Both the position numbers and the translations under genes were made by a program. From positions 248,001 through 312,000 of the forward strand of contig NZ_CANNDN010000002.1 of NCBI RefSeq assembly GCF_947503465.1: a stretch of 64,000 nt of DNA. The letters are read 5' to 3'. The stretch is from an uncultured Tateyamaria sp. (lineage in GTDB: Bacteria; Pseudomonadota; Alphaproteobacteria; Rhodobacterales; Rhodobacteraceae). This document shows, piece by piece, positions 16,785 through 25,721 of the stretch; the first letter of the stretch is position 1, and every line of letters begins with the position of its first letter. The notes under the pieces were generated by a model. It did no database searches, was not told the origin of the DNA, and saw nothing but the letters and a program-made list of their open reading frames with translations.

Positions 16785-18302
16785 TTACGCGTCGGGGGTG
16801 CCTGCGTCAATGGGTGCCGTGCGGCGGGTGCGCGCGCGGTGCAAAATGGCTGCAATCAACCCTGTCAGAACCAGCAGCACCCACGGCAAGTCGCCCGTGC
16901 GGCTGTAGAGCGTCGGAGCCCCGGGAGCGGGCAGGACGGCATCGACATACCCCGCCTCGTTCAGGCCCAGTGACGCGGTGATCCGCCCCCTGGGGTCGAT
17001 CACGGCGGAGATGCCCGTGTTGGCCGCCCGGATCAGCGGAAGCCCCTGTTCGATGGCGCGCATCTGCGCATGCGCCAGATGCTGCTGCGGACCCGAACGC
17101 ATGCCGAACCACGCGTCATTTGTCAGTTGCATCAGGAAATCGGGCCGCGTGGGGGCGGCGCCCACGTCATGGGCAAAGACCGCCTCGTAACAGATGAGCG
17201 GCAGCGCGGTGCCCAGCGGCCCCATGTCCAGCACTTGCGGGCCTGGCCCGCGCGCGTATCCGACATCTGCCCGCTCGGCGAGGGCCCGCACGCCCAGGCT
17301 GCGAAACAGGGCCGGCAGGGGCATGTATTCCCCGAACGGGACCAGGTGGTGCTTGTCGTAGGTCTGCCCGACCTGCCCCGCATCATCCAGCGCGACCAGG
17401 CTGTTGTAGTAGCGCCCCGAGGCGTCGCGTCGCTGGATCCCAAGCACAACGGGTGCGCCGCGTGCGGCATCGGCGATCACGTCAAAGGCGGGTTGGGCGT
17501 TCTCGAGAAGGTAGGGCAACGCCGTTTCGGGCCAGACGATCAGATCGGGCACGTCCCCGGCGGCGGTGAAGTCAATCTGGCGGTTGACGAAGACAGGGAT
17601 GCGCGCGGGGTCCCATTTTTCGTCCTGCGGCGCGTTGGGCTGGATCAGGCGCACGGTCTGATCCGTGAGCGGCGCCGGTCCGGTGTCGAGCGGGCGCAGC
17701 ATCAGACCGGCAAGGATCACCACGGGGATCACGGCCCAGGCCCCGCGCCGCGGCAGCGCCGCGGGTCCCGCGATCACGGCGCACATGGCGGCCATCAGAC
17801 CGTGCGGCCCAAGCCACGCCAGCCCCTGGCCCGCAAGCGTGTGCACAAGCGCCTGTGGCGGTGTGGCCCATGGAAATCCGGTCAGCAGGTAGGCCCGCAA
17901 CAGTTCGGCCCCCGTCCAGGCCACCACGAGCACCCAGACCCGGCCGCCTGCCCAGCGGGCAAAGGCCACGGCCCCGCCCCAGAACAGCCCCATGCCAAGC
18001 GCCAGCAGCACCAGCGCAAACGGGGCCATCCATCCGGTTGCGGCCGCATCGACCCGGAAAGGTTCCGTGATCCAGGTCATCGTCAGCCCGAAATACCCGG
18101 CCCCCAGGGCCAGCCCGAGCGCAAAGGCGCGCAGCGGCGCCGTGCCGACCCGCAGCGCCAGCACCCCGCCAAGAAGCGGCAGGACAATCGCCGGTGCAAA
18201 GAGAAACGGCGCATGCGCGCCCGCACCCGCCGCCCCGAAAGCAATTGCCAGAAGCACCTGCACCCAGAACGGCAAGGCCTGCAGGCGCGGGACAAGGGTC
18301 AT
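16785..18302 (-). CDS. lnt: Apolipoprotein N-acyltransferase
   Basis: 505 residues. It transfers an acyl chain from phospholipid to the N-terminal Cys of lipoproteins at the inner membrane. The N-terminal half has about six to eight membrane segments, followed by a periplasmic nitrilase domain. The triad is visible as Glu in VWPETALPY, Lys in YDKHHLVPFGEY and Cys in LPLICYEAVF, and the C terminus has one more membrane segment. Its start overlaps the end of corC by 4 bases. Confidence 0.95.
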   Translation of the reverse strand: MTLVPRLQALPFWVQVLLAIAFGAAGAGAHAPFLFAPAIVLPLLGGVLALRVGTAPLRAFALGLALGAGYFGLTMTWITEPFRVDAAATGWMAPFALVLLALGMGLFWGGAVAFARWAGGRVWVLVVAWTGAELLRAYLLTGFPWATPPQALVHTLAGQGLAWLGPHGLMAAMCAVIAGPAALPRRGAWAVIPVVILAGLMLRPLDTGPAPLTDQTVRLIQPNAPQDEKWDPARIPVFVNRQIDFTAAGDVPDLIVWPETALPYLLENAQPAFDVIADAARGAPVVLGIQRRDASGRYYNSLVALDDAGQVGQTYDKHHLVPFGEYMPLPALFRSLGVRALAERADVGYARGPGPQVLDMGPLGTALPLICYEAVFAHDVGAAPTRPDFLMQLTNDAWFGMRSGPQQHLAHAQMRAIEQGLPLIRAANTGISAVIDPRGRITASLGLNEAGYVDAVLPAPGAPTLYSRTGDLPWVLLVLTGLIAAILHRARTRRTAPIDAGTPDA

Positions 18303-19186
18303 TCAGCGGGCTCCGGCCCTTTCAGACGGACGCGCAGCCGCTTGATCCGGCGGGGGTCGGCATCGATGACCTCGAACTGGGCCCCGTCGGGGTGCAGCAC
18401 CACCTCGCCGCGCGCGGGCACGCGGCCTGCCAGCATGAAGACGAGGCCGCCCAGCGTGTCGATCTCTTCTTCGTCCACGTCATCGTGGGTGGTCAGCGAC
18501 ACGCCGATCTCGGCCTCGAATTCCTCGAGCGGGGTCTTGGCCAGCGCAAGATAGCACCCCGTCTTTTCGCGGGTAAAGAGGATGCCCTCGTCCACGTCGT
18601 GCTCATCCTCGATCTCGCCCACGACTTGTTCGATCAGGTCCTCGATCGTGACCAGCCCGTCGACGCCGCCATATTCATCGATGACAAGCGCCATGTGCCG
18701 CCGTTCCGTCTGCATCTTGGTCAGCAGGACACCGATGGTCATCGAGGGCGGCACGAAGAGCAGCGGGCGCAGGCGCGCGCGCAGATCGAAATCCGCCCCG
18801 TCGCCGTTGAACCCGTGTTGCAGGGCGACATCCTTGAGGTGGGCAAAGCCGATGGGCGTGTCGAGCGTCCCCTCGAACACCGGCAGGCGGGTATAGCCGC
18901 TGTCCTTGAACACCTGCACCAATTCATCCAGCGACACGGTGTCGGGGACGGCGGTGATGTCCGCATTCGGTACTGCCACGTCCTCGACCCGGAGGCGCCG
19001 CAGGTTGATCATGCCGTGCGATTGCGGCCGGGGACTGGGTGTCTCGGGGGGGGTGGTGTCATTACCTGGCGGGCTGAGCGCGCCAATCACGCGCGACAGG
19101 AAACCACCACTTTGCGAAGGTTCGGTCGTGTCAGTGCCTGACTGCGCGCGCTGCGCCGCGTCAGACGATCCGTCGGTGTCGCCCAT
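18299..19186 (-). CDS. CBS-domain / CorC_HlyC transporter-associated protein
   Basis: 295 residues. A polar N-terminal extension (about 1-60) precedes two CBS motifs (about 70-190, with YTRLPVFEG and ALVIDEYGGVDGLVTIEDLIEQVVGEIEDEHD). A C-terminal CorC_HlyC domain follows (about 205-290). There is no DUF21 membrane domain, so it is the soluble CorC-type partner of a Mg/Co efflux system or an envelope-associated protein. It stands between ybeY and lnt, the widely conserved phoH-ybeY-corC-lnt cluster. Confidence 0.9.
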   Translation of the reverse strand: MGDTDGSSDAAQRAQSGTDTTEPSQSGGFLSRVIGALSPPGNDTTPPETPSPRPQSHGMINLRRLRVEDVAVPNADITAVPDTVSLDELVQVFKDSGYTRLPVFEGTLDTPIGFAHLKDVALQHGFNGDGADFDLRARLRPLLFVPPSMTIGVLLTKMQTERRHMALVIDEYGGVDGLVTIEDLIEQVVGEIEDEHDVDEGILFTREKTGCYLALAKTPLEEFEAEIGVSLTTHDDVDEEEIDTLGGLVFMLAGRVPARGEVVLHPDGAQFEVIDADPRRIKRLRVRLKGPEPAE

Positions 19187-19232
19187 TGGCTCCTATCCAA
19201 GTCACATGCGGGGCATCGCCCCTTGATGGGCC

Positions 19233-19727
19233 TCAATATGGGTCAGGCAGGCCCAGTTTGCCAAGTATTTCGACCTCCAATGCCTCCATCCGCGTGGCGT
19301 CTGTGTCACTTATGTGGTCATAGCCCAACAGATGTAACGTTCCGTGAACCAGCAAATGGGTCACGTGATCGCCCATCGGCATGGCCCGGTCGGCGGCTTC
19401 GCGGGCGCAGGTGTCGTAGGCAATGGCGATGTCGCCAAGGCTGAGGGTGCCGCCGGGATCCGGTCGCGGCGCACGCGGGGCGGCGCCGTGTGCTGCGGCC
19501 GACAGATCCTCTTCGGGCCAGCTGAGGACGTTTGTGGGGGTGGGTTTGTCGCGGAAGTCGCCATTCAGACTGGCAATGCGTGCATCATCACAGGCCAGTA
19601 CCGACAGTTCGGCAGGTCCGAGGCCCAGATGGTCGAGCGTTGCATCAATGGCGCGCCGTGCCAGTGCGGGAAGGTCTGCATCCTGCCAGCGGCTGTCTTC
19701 GATCAGGATGTCGATGTCGTGTGGCAG
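19233..19727 (-). CDS. ybeY: Endoribonuclease YbeY (no ATG start; CTG proposed)
   Basis: 164 residues from the proposed start. It is a zinc-dependent endoribonuclease acting in 16S rRNA maturation and ribosome quality control. [11 protein letters not shown] gives zinc ligands His128, His132 and His138. The body is normal ([28 protein letters not shown]). The homologous N terminus should begin near [11 protein letters not shown], but the frame has no ATG, GTG or TTG until far inside phoH. A CTG at 19727 gives a normal-length protein. Hairpin repeat B occupies the place where the usual leader would be, so insertion of the repeat may have removed the original start. Confidence 0.85.
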   Translation of the reverse strand: MPHDIDILIEDSRWQDADLPALARRAIDATLDHLGLGPAELSVLACDDARIASLNGDFRDKPTPTNVLSWPEEDLSAAAHGAAPRAPRPDPGGTLSLGDIAIAYDTCAREAADRAMPMGDHVTHLLVHGTLHLLGYDHISDTDATRMEALEVEILGKLGLPDPY

Positions 19728-19736
19728 ATGTCTGAA

Positions 19737-19787
19737 CCGGGGGCCAGCCCCCGGACCCCCGGAGTTTACTTGGCAAAGTGAAAGAGG
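19737..19787 (+). repeat. Intergenic hairpin repeat, copy B
   Basis: Hairpin CCGGGGG-CCAG-CCCCCGG (19737-19754) followed by ACCCCCGGAG, then TTTACTTGGCAAAGTGAAAGAG. It has the same overall layout as the other copies but a different AT-rich tail. It lies between the phoH stop and the ybeY start. Confidence 0.6.
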
Positions 19788-19788
19788 A

Positions 19789-20781
19789 TCATTGCGCCTC
19801 CGTGTCCGCCTCGTAGGCTTCGATGATGGCGGCCACAAGCGGGTGGCGGACGACATCCTTGGATGTGAAGTAGTTGAAGCTGATGTTGGGAATGCTCTTG
19901 AGCAGGCGTTCCGCATCCCAGAGGCCCGATGCCACGCCGCGCGGCAGGTCGATCTGGGTGCGGTCCCCGGTGATCACCATGCGCGAGCCTTCGCCAAGGC
20001 GCGTCAGGAACATCTTCATCTGCATGGTGGTGGCGTTTTGCGCCTCGTCCAGCACCACGAAGGCGCGGCTGAGCGTGCGGCCGCGCATGAACGCGAGGGG
20101 CGCGATTTCGATGGTCTTTTCCTCTTTCAACTTGGCCAGTTGCTTGCCCGGCAGGAAGTCGTTCAGCGCATCGTAAAGCGGCTGCATGTAGGGATCGACT
20201 TTTTCCTCTTGGGTGCCGGGCAGGAAACCCAGCCGTTCGCCTGCCTCGACCGCGGGCCGGCAGAGGATGATCCGGTCCACATGGCCCGAGATGAACATCG
20301 ACACACCCACGGCAACGGCAAGGTAGGTCTTGCCCGTGCCCGCGGGGCCGATGCCAAAGGCCATTTCATTGTCGAATAGCGACTGCACATAGGCCTTCTG
20401 CGCGTCCGTGCGCGGCTCAACCAGTTTCTTTCGGGTCTTGATTTCGATCCGGTTGCCGACCGCCATTTCCAATTGATCGCCCTGACGCGCGCCTGTCCCC
20501 ACTTCGGATTGGCCCATGCGCAGCTCGCGATCGACATCTGCCGGTTCGACGTCCTTGCCGGTCTCAAGCCGCAGGTAGAGCGCGTTCAGCACGGCGCCCG
20601 CCCGTTTCTGGGCCCCGTCCTCCCCCAGCACCGCCAGCACATTTCCCCGTCGCACGATCTGCACGTCCAGCGCGGATTCTATCGCCGTCAAATGGCTGTC
20701 ATAAGGGCCGCACAGGTCGATCAGCAGACGGTTGTCGGGAAATTCCAGGACCATCTCCTGGGACGGTTGGTCTAGGGTCAA
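19789..20781 (-). CDS. PhoH-like ATPase (YbeZ type)
   Basis: 330 residues. Walker [12 protein letters not shown] (about residue 142), the [15 protein letters not shown] loop and Walker B-like FVVLDEAQN are present, giving an RNA-linked ATPase of the PhoH/YbeZ family that works with YbeY in rRNA processing. The start is a TTG at 20781, chosen because AAGGAG lies 6 bases upstream. An in-frame TTG at 20820 and an ATG (MVLEFPDN) about 9 codons further in lack such a site. The stop at 19789 is followed by hairpin repeat B. Confidence 0.92.
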   Translation of the reverse strand: MTLDQPSQEMVLEFPDNRLLIDLCGPYDSHLTAIESALDVQIVRRGNVLAVLGEDGAQKRAGAVLNALYLRLETGKDVEPADVDRELRMGQSEVGTGARQGDQLEMAVGNRIEIKTRKKLVEPRTDAQKAYVQSLFDNEMAFGIGPAGTGKTYLAVAVGVSMFISGHVDRIILCRPAVEAGERLGFLPGTQEEKVDPYMQPLYDALNDFLPGKQLAKLKEEKTIEIAPLAFMRGRTLSRAFVVLDEAQNATTMQMKMFLTRLGEGSRMVITGDRTQIDLPRGVASGLWDAERLLKSIPNISFNYFTSKDVVRHPLVAAIIEAYEADTEAQ

Positions 20782-20871
20782 ATGCTGCTCCTTGAGTCTC
20801 GTTTCCTGATAGCGTCGCAAGTTCGCACAAGGGGCGCAACGGGCTGGGACGTGATTTCATGCAAATGAAAC

Positions 20872-20903
20872 AAAAAAGGCCGGGGCGCTTGTGCGCTCCG
20901 GCC
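20872..20903 (-). terminator. Rho-independent terminator of the lipoprotein/OmpA pair
   Basis: On the minus strand GGCCGGAGCGC-ACAA-GCGCCCCGGCC is followed by TTTTTTG. It lies 24 bases beyond the lipoprotein stop at 20927. Confidence 0.85.
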
Positions 20904-20926
20904 CCTGGATACGGCTGGGTGCGGGA

Positions 20927-21229
20927 TCAGTTGGGGTCCCCGATCCGCGAACCACCCTTGAAGTCGCCCGCCGTGCGCGTGGGTTCGGCCACGCCCGAGC
21001 AGACCGGCTTGCCAAAGGGATCGAGCCGCGCGGACAGGTATCCCTCGACCCCGTCGTCGATGATCCAGTGGTCGCAGCCATTGGGATCCACCCAGATACC
21101 GGCCTGAAGCTGGCTGAGGTCCTTGCGGTCGGTGCCCCGGTCCACCGTCTTGTCCGGGGGCAGGCCATCACCACAGGCCGCCAGGGCCAATCCTGCGATC
21201 GCAAGCGGGACGAATTTCAACTTGGTCAT
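20927..21229 (-). CDS. Small lipoprotein with WVDPxGCxHW motif
   Basis: 100 residues. A lipoprotein signal (PLAIAGLALAAC, lipobox Cys about residue 18) places it in the envelope. The mature part has IWVDPNGCDHWIIDDGVEGY (about 45-64), a block repeated almost unchanged in the adjacent OmpA-family protein, and a second Cys in GKPVCSG. The ATG at 21229 opens the signal peptide. It is the last gene before a strong terminator and lies 10 bases after the OmpA gene. No named family is recognised; the shared block suggests a partner or duplicated domain. Confidence 0.75.
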   Translation of the reverse strand: MTKLKFVPLAIAGLALAACGDGLPPDKTVDRGTDRKDLSQLQAGIWVDPNGCDHWIIDDGVEGYLSARLDPFGKPVCSGVAEPTRTAGDFKGGSRIGDPN

Positions 21230-21239
21230 GATACGCCCC

Positions 21240-21839
21240 TTACTGAATGCAGATGATTTCGACACGGCGATTGGCTGCCATGCCTTTGGCTGTGTTGTTG
21301 GGTTGCGCGGGCAGGCGTTCGCCATAGCCGCGCACATCCGCGATGCGGGCGCCCGACCGCTGTGCCACGGCTGCCACCGCATTGGCCCGGTTCAGCGACA
21401 GACGCAGGTTGTAGGCATCGCTGGCGCGGCTGTCGGTGTGACCGGTGATGATGAACGCCTGCGCGGTCGAGTTGCTGAAGAATTCGCTGAGGCGTTGCTG
21501 CCCTGCCGCATGAATGCGTGCGCTGTCCGTCTGGAAGAACTGGTCCGAGTTCATCACGCCGCACAGGTTGCCCCGGCGGCAGACCGGGATGCCCTTGCGG
21601 TTGACGTGCGGGGTCATGTAGCCCTCTGCCCCGTCATCCATCACCCAGTGTTCGCACCCATCCGGGTCGACCCAGATTGTCGGGATGTATTGTCCCTGGT
21701 CGCGCCCCTGTTGCGACCGCGTGTCGGTGCTGAACGTCTGCGCAGATACATCCGCCGCCATCAGCGACGTCAGTGCCACTGCGGTGGCAGCCGCGGTGGT
21801 CAGAAGCCTATCAACTGTTTTCGAAAAGAATTTCGCCAC
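21240..21839 (-). CDS. OmpA-family protein with N-terminal WVDPxGCxHW module
   Basis: 199 residues. The signal peptide ends near AQT (about residue 35). Next comes TIWVDPDGCEHWVMDDGAEG (about 53-72), followed by KGIPVCRRGNLCGVM. The C-terminal OmpA peptidoglycan-binding domain (about 95-199) has FIITGHTDSRASDAYNLRLS and a closing NRRVEIICIQ, which fits non-covalent attachment to the cell wall. There is no beta-barrel. The first half shares its Cys-containing block with the downstream lipoprotein. Outer-membrane or periplasmic location is inferred. Confidence 0.85.
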   Translation of the reverse strand: MAKFFSKTVDRLLTTAAATAVALTSLMAADVSAQTFSTDTRSQQGRDQGQYIPTIWVDPDGCEHWVMDDGAEGYMTPHVNRKGIPVCRRGNLCGVMNSDQFFQTDSARIHAAGQQRLSEFFSNSTAQAFIITGHTDSRASDAYNLRLSLNRANAVAAVAQRSGARIADVRGYGERLPAQPNNTAKGMAANRRVEIICIQ

Positions 21840-22037
21840 AGCCCTGTCCCTTTTTGTTGGTCCCCCGCAAGGATCACCAACATGCCCGGAAACAGGCCGA
21901 CCCTCGCCACTCTGCGCAAAAGCGTAGGGAAAAATTAACGGTCTGTGAACCCGTTTTTACCAGATATTGTGCCTTAAATCGGCCCACTTACAATTGGGCC
22001 GGGCAATTTTGGCACGAATTGTCGGCAAAGCGTCGGA

Positions 22038-23360
22038 TCAGTCGATCACACCGGCCAGGGAATTGGCTGCGGCCTCGACGATTCTGACTGGCGCGATGTC
22101 GCCGACCTTGACCGGGGCATCGTCCACGTGCACGGCGTGCAAATAGTCGCTTTTGCCACCCATCTGGCCAGGACGGCGCCCGGGTTTTTCGAACAGGACG
22201 TTGACCGTGCGGCCCACCATGCTGTCCTGAATGGCCCGCTGCTGGCGTGTGATCAGGGATTGCAGGCGTTGCAGGCGGTCGTCGGCCTGGGCCGGATCAA
22301 CCTGCGCGCGTTCCGCGGCAGGCGTGCCGGGGCGGGTCGAGTATTTGAAGCTGTAGGCGTAGCCGTAATTCACTTCTTCCACCAGATCGAGCGTGGCCTG
22401 GAAATCCTCTTCGGTTTCTTCGGGAAAGCCCACGATGAAATCGCCCGACATCAAGATGTCGGGGCGGGCGGCGCGGATGCGTTCGATCAGGCGCAGATAG
22501 CTTTCGGCGGTGTGGCTGCGGTTCATCCGTTTCAGGATGCGGTCGCTGCCCGACTGCACGGGCAGGTGCAGGTAGGGCATCAGCTTGGAACAGGTGCCAT
22601 GCGCCTCGATCAGGTCGTCGGTCATGTCATTGGGGTGGCTGGTGGTGAAGCGGATGCGTTCAAGCCCATCGACCTTGTCCAGATCCCAGATCAGCCGCGC
22701 CAGCGTATAGTCCGCCCCGTCGGGGCCGGCACCGTGATAGGCGTTGACGTTCTGGCCCAGCAGGGTGATTTCGCGCACGCCGCGTTCGACCAGATCGCGG
22801 GCTTCGGTCAGGATGCGGTCCACCGGACGGCTGACCTCGGCCCCGCGGGTGTAGGGCACCACGCAGAACGCGCAGAACTTGTCGCATCCTTCCTGCACCG
22901 TCAGGAACGCGGTGGGACCGCGTTGCGCCTTGGGACGGTTTTTTAGCTTTTCGAACTTGTCTTCCTCGGGGAAGTCGGTGTCGAGCGCCTTTTCGCCGGC
23001 CTGGGTCCTGGCCTCCATTTCGGGAAGGCGGTGATAGCTTTGGGGGCCGACCACCAGATCCACCATGGGCTGGCGGCGCATGATTTCCTGGCCTTCGGCC
23101 TGGGCCACGCACCCTGCCACGCCGATCTTGAGGTCCGGGTTCGCGGCCTTGAGCCCCTTGAACCGGCCCAGTTCGGAATAGACCTTTTCGGCGGCCTTTT
23201 CACGGATGTGGCAGGTGTTCAGCAGGATCATGTCGGCGTCATCGGGCGTCGACGTTTCGACATAGCCCTGCCCGCCCAGCGCTTCGGCCATGCGTTCACT
23301 GTCATAGACGTTCATCTGACAGCCATAGGTCTTGATAAAGAGCTTTTTGGGCGTCGACAT
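22038..23360 (-). CDS. miaB: tRNA-2-methylthio-N6-dimethylallyladenosine synthase
   Basis: 440 residues. It adds the methylthio group at A37 of tRNAs using two iron-sulfur clusters. The UPF0004 domain opens [19 protein letters not shown], the radical-SAM cluster motif is [13 protein letters not shown], and a C-terminal TRAM domain ends the protein ([20 protein letters not shown]). The start at 23360 fits the family; an in-frame Met at 23417 adds 19 residues without homology. Beyond the stop lies a weak hairpin (21981-22000). Confidence 0.96.
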   Translation of the reverse strand: MSTPKKLFIKTYGCQMNVYDSERMAEALGGQGYVETSTPDDADMILLNTCHIREKAAEKVYSELGRFKGLKAANPDLKIGVAGCVAQAEGQEIMRRQPMVDLVVGPQSYHRLPEMEARTQAGEKALDTDFPEEDKFEKLKNRPKAQRGPTAFLTVQEGCDKFCAFCVVPYTRGAEVSRPVDRILTEARDLVERGVREITLLGQNVNAYHGAGPDGADYTLARLIWDLDKVDGLERIRFTTSHPNDMTDDLIEAHGTCSKLMPYLHLPVQSGSDRILKRMNRSHTAESYLRLIERIRAARPDILMSGDFIVGFPEETEEDFQATLDLVEEVNYGYAYSFKYSTRPGTPAAERAQVDPAQADDRLQRLQSLITRQQRAIQDSMVGRTVNVLFEKPGRRPGQMGGKSDYLHAVHVDDAPVKVGDIAPVRIVEAAANSLAGVID

Positions 23361-23477
23361 GGGGCGCGGTCCCGAATGGTGCGGATGGAGAGCGCCGCTT
23401 ACCAGCCCCACCCGCATCTTGCAATGCGGCGCCGATTAACCGAAATTTGACCGCAAGACCGCCACAAGGGGCACGAC

Positions 23478-24344
23478 ATGCAGTTCGACAGTCTGAGCAG
23501 TTTCATCGCCGACAAGGAGGCGGTTCCGAAAAAGGGGCCGGTGGCCGTTGTCCTGGCCGAAGATGATGTGGAACTGGAAACCACCCTGCGCCACCATCAA
23601 CAGGCCGGGTTTGCGCATGTGATCGCGTTCATGCCCGAACGGTTCGGTCTGGCGCGCGACCTGCAGGACAGTGTCATTCGAATTGCCTGCAACACCTCGG
23701 CCCCCGATGCGCTGGAAACCGCCGTAAACGGAGTGATCGGGGCGGTGCCCGCCGGGACATGGATGTTCTACTGCTACAACGCCGAATTCCTGTTCCATCC
23801 CTTTTGCGAAACCCGGTCGGTGGGCGAAATGCTGGCCTTTCACACCGAAGAACGGCGCAATGCGATGCTGACCTATGTGGTCGACCTTTATGCCGAAGAC
23901 CTGTGGGCCAACCCCAACGCGGTGTCGTTGGACGGCGCCCATCTGGACAAGTCGGGGTATTACGCGTTGGCCCGGCCCGGCGCGAACGGGCATCCCAAGG
24001 AACGGCAGCTGAACTTCTATGGCGGGCTGCGCTGGCGGTTCGAGGAACATGTGCCCGAAGCCCGGCGCAAGATCGACCGCATTTCGCTGTTCAAGACCAA
24101 GCCCGGCCTGAAGCTGCGCGACGATCACACCTTCAATGACGAAGAATACAACACCTTTGCCTGCGAATGGCACCACAACCTGACGGCTGCGATCTGTTCC
24201 TTCCGCACCGCCAAGGCGCTGAAGCTGAACCCCGGAAGCACCTTTGATATCGACACGTTCAAATGGCACAACTCTGCCCCGTTCGAATGGCATTCGCGCC
24301 AGCTTCTGGATCTGGGGCTTATGGAACCGGGCCAGTGGTTCTGA
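23478..24344 (+). CDS. Uncharacterised protein, possibly glycosyltransferase-related
   Basis: 288 residues, no signal or membrane segment. The N terminus (PVAVVLAEDDVELETTLRHH, about 21-40) reads like the first beta-alpha unit of a GT-A glycosyltransferase. It is followed by WMFYCYNAEFLFHPFCETRS and HTEERRNAMLTYVVDLYAED near the centre and many aromatic residues toward the end. A DxD-like pair is not obvious, so enzymatic activity is unproven. It is divergent from miaB and ends in a hairpin directly after the stop. Confidence 0.55.
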   Translation: MQFDSLSSFIADKEAVPKKGPVAVVLAEDDVELETTLRHHQQAGFAHVIAFMPERFGLARDLQDSVIRIACNTSAPDALETAVNGVIGAVPAGTWMFYCYNAEFLFHPFCETRSVGEMLAFHTEERRNAMLTYVVDLYAEDLWANPNAVSLDGAHLDKSGYYALARPGANGHPKERQLNFYGGLRWRFEEHVPEARRKIDRISLFKTKPGLKLRDDHTFNDEEYNTFACEWHHNLTAAICSFRTAKALKLNPGSTFDIDTFKWHNSAPFEWHSRQLLDLGLMEPGQWF

Positions 24345-24364
24345 GGGTTACCCACGGGTAACCC
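24345..24364 (+). terminator. Hairpin directly after the stop at 24344
   Basis: GGGTTACC-CACG-GGTAACCC begins with the base after the TGA. It has no T-run; it may protect the mRNA end or serve as a weak terminator. Confidence 0.4.
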
Positions 24365-24418
24365 CATGGAATATTAACACAAATTAAGAGATCGTTACCG
24401 CATCGCGCGGTGCGCGGC

Positions 24419-25156
24419 TTACATCCTGTCGGTCAGGTCGCGCACGGTTCTGGTGACCGTCGCTGCCGAGGTCTGGATCGCTTCGGACATGGCCTTGACC
24501 TCGGACGCGATGACGCCGAATGCGCGCCCGGCGTCACCCGCGCGCACCGCTTCGACGGACGCGTTCAGCGAAATCAGGCGCACCATCCTGCTGACCGAGG
24601 TGATGTCGGCCACCGCGGCGTCCGCCTTTGCGTGCATTTCCGCCGCATAGCGCACGCGGGTCTGTTCCTGATCCTCGACCTCGGCATTCAGGATGCCGAG
24701 CAGACCGACAATCTCGGGTCCGAGATGGGTCATGATGTAGTGGGACGTGTCCCGATGCACCTGTTTCAGCGACATGTGCCCGTCTGTCGCCACCGCCTGC
24801 AGGTCGTAAAGCATCCGCGCCGTCACCCGAAACGGGTCCGCCTTTTGCGGCGCGCGGTTCAGGCAGGCGCGAAACCACGCGAGCGCCTGTGGATCATAGT
24901 CGGGAATGTCCGCCGTCAGGTCGAAATACCGCATGACCTGTTCCAGACCGGCGCGCGCGCGTGCCATGTCCTCGATCACGCGGTCCCGATCATCGGGATC
25001 GTCCAGATGCGGCAGCAAGGCGCAATCATAGTTCAGCCACGTGCCCACGGCCCGAAATTCATGCGGAACAGCCGCAAGGGCCCGGCATTGCAATTGCAGG
25101 GCACGGGTCAGGGGCGCATCCGTCGCGTCCTGATCCGGACGATCAATGTCAAACAC
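24419..25156 (-). CDS. Short cytoplasmic chemoreceptor-like protein
   Basis: 245 residues, soluble. The last 100 residues carry a chemoreceptor signalling segment: ISLNASVEAVRAGDAGRAFG and VIASEVKAMSEAIQTSA, the hairpin region that contacts CheA/CheW in methyl-accepting proteins. The segment is cut short and the descending helix is missing most heptads. The N-terminal 150 residues are helical with many His and Asp, with no recognised sensor domain. No che genes are nearby. It could be a soluble sensor or a decaying chemoreceptor. Confidence 0.65.
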   Translation of the reverse strand: MFDIDRPDQDATDAPLTRALQLQCRALAAVPHEFRAVGTWLNYDCALLPHLDDPDDRDRVIEDMARARAGLEQVMRYFDLTADIPDYDPQALAWFRACLNRAPQKADPFRVTARMLYDLQAVATDGHMSLKQVHRDTSHYIMTHLGPEIVGLLGILNAEVEDQEQTRVRYAAEMHAKADAAVADITSVSRMVRLISLNASVEAVRAGDAGRAFGVIASEVKAMSEAIQTSAATVTRTVRDLTDRM

Positions 25157-25227
25157 AGTGTCTCTCCAACAGGGTGCCTGCCACAGAGCTATGCAAAATG
25201 TCTTAGATGTTGGTAAAGGCCCGCGCC

Positions 25228-25647
25228 CTAACCCTTGCGGCGCAGTCGGATCACCACGTCGACCGACGCGATTTCCGCCCCGTCCGGTGCATCGGGCAGT
25301 TGCGCGATCACCAGTTGGTCCGATGGTGCATCGGTCAGCTTTGCCTCGTCTTCCCAGAAGAAGTGCGGGTGGTCGTGGGTGTTCGTGTCGAAATAGCTTT
25401 TCGATCCATCCACCGTCACCTCTTGCATCAGGCCCGCATCGCAGAAGGCGCGCAACGTGTTGTAGACCGTGGCCAGCGACACCGCTTCGCCCTGATCCTT
25501 GGCCGCCTCGAACAGGCTTTCTGCCGTGACATGGCGGTGCTGGCCGTCACCGATCAGCAATGCGGCCAGCGTGACCCGCTGTCGCGTGGGGCGAAGTCCG
25601 GCTCCGGAGAGCCAGGCGCTTCCTACATCGTGCTGCGTTTCCGTCAT
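25228..25647 (-). CDS. irr: Iron-responsive regulator Irr (Fur family)
   Basis: 139 residues. Fur-fold winged helix: GLRPTRQRVTLAALL then HVTAESLFEAAKDQGEAVSL and ATVYNTLRAFCDAGLMQEVT. The metal/heme region has THDHPHFFWEDEAKL, the His-rich stretch seen in Irr rather than Fur or Zur. Irr senses heme-linked iron status and represses or activates iron genes in alphaproteobacteria. A nearby inverted repeat (25686-25710) lies upstream. Its placement beside fabA, fabB and fabI is typical of the group. Confidence 0.88.
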   Translation of the reverse strand: MTETQHDVGSAWLSGAGLRPTRQRVTLAALLIGDGQHRHVTAESLFEAAKDQGEAVSLATVYNTLRAFCDAGLMQEVTVDGSKSYFDTNTHDHPHFFWEDEAKLTDAPSDQLVIAQLPDAPDGAEIASVDVVIRLRRKG

Positions 25648-25685
25648 CGGGTCCTCGTAGCGTTACAGTACTTATAAAGGACCAT

Positions 25686-25710
25686 CGTTTTGCAATTCAA
25701 TCGCAAAACG
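25686..25710. promoter_or_regulatory. CGTTTTGC/GCAAAACG inverted repeat upstream of irr
   Basis: Eight-base perfect arms (25686-25693 and 25703-25710) with a 9-base spacer, between the 2OG-oxygenase stop (25722) and irr (start 25647). A candidate promoter for irr, TTGAAT (25700-25695) and TTATAA (25677-25672) 17 bases apart on the minus strand, overlaps it. It could be an operator or the terminator hairpin of the oxygenase gene; the T-run TTTT inside the arm favours neither. Confidence 0.4.
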
Positions 25711-25721
25711 GGATCGGTGCA

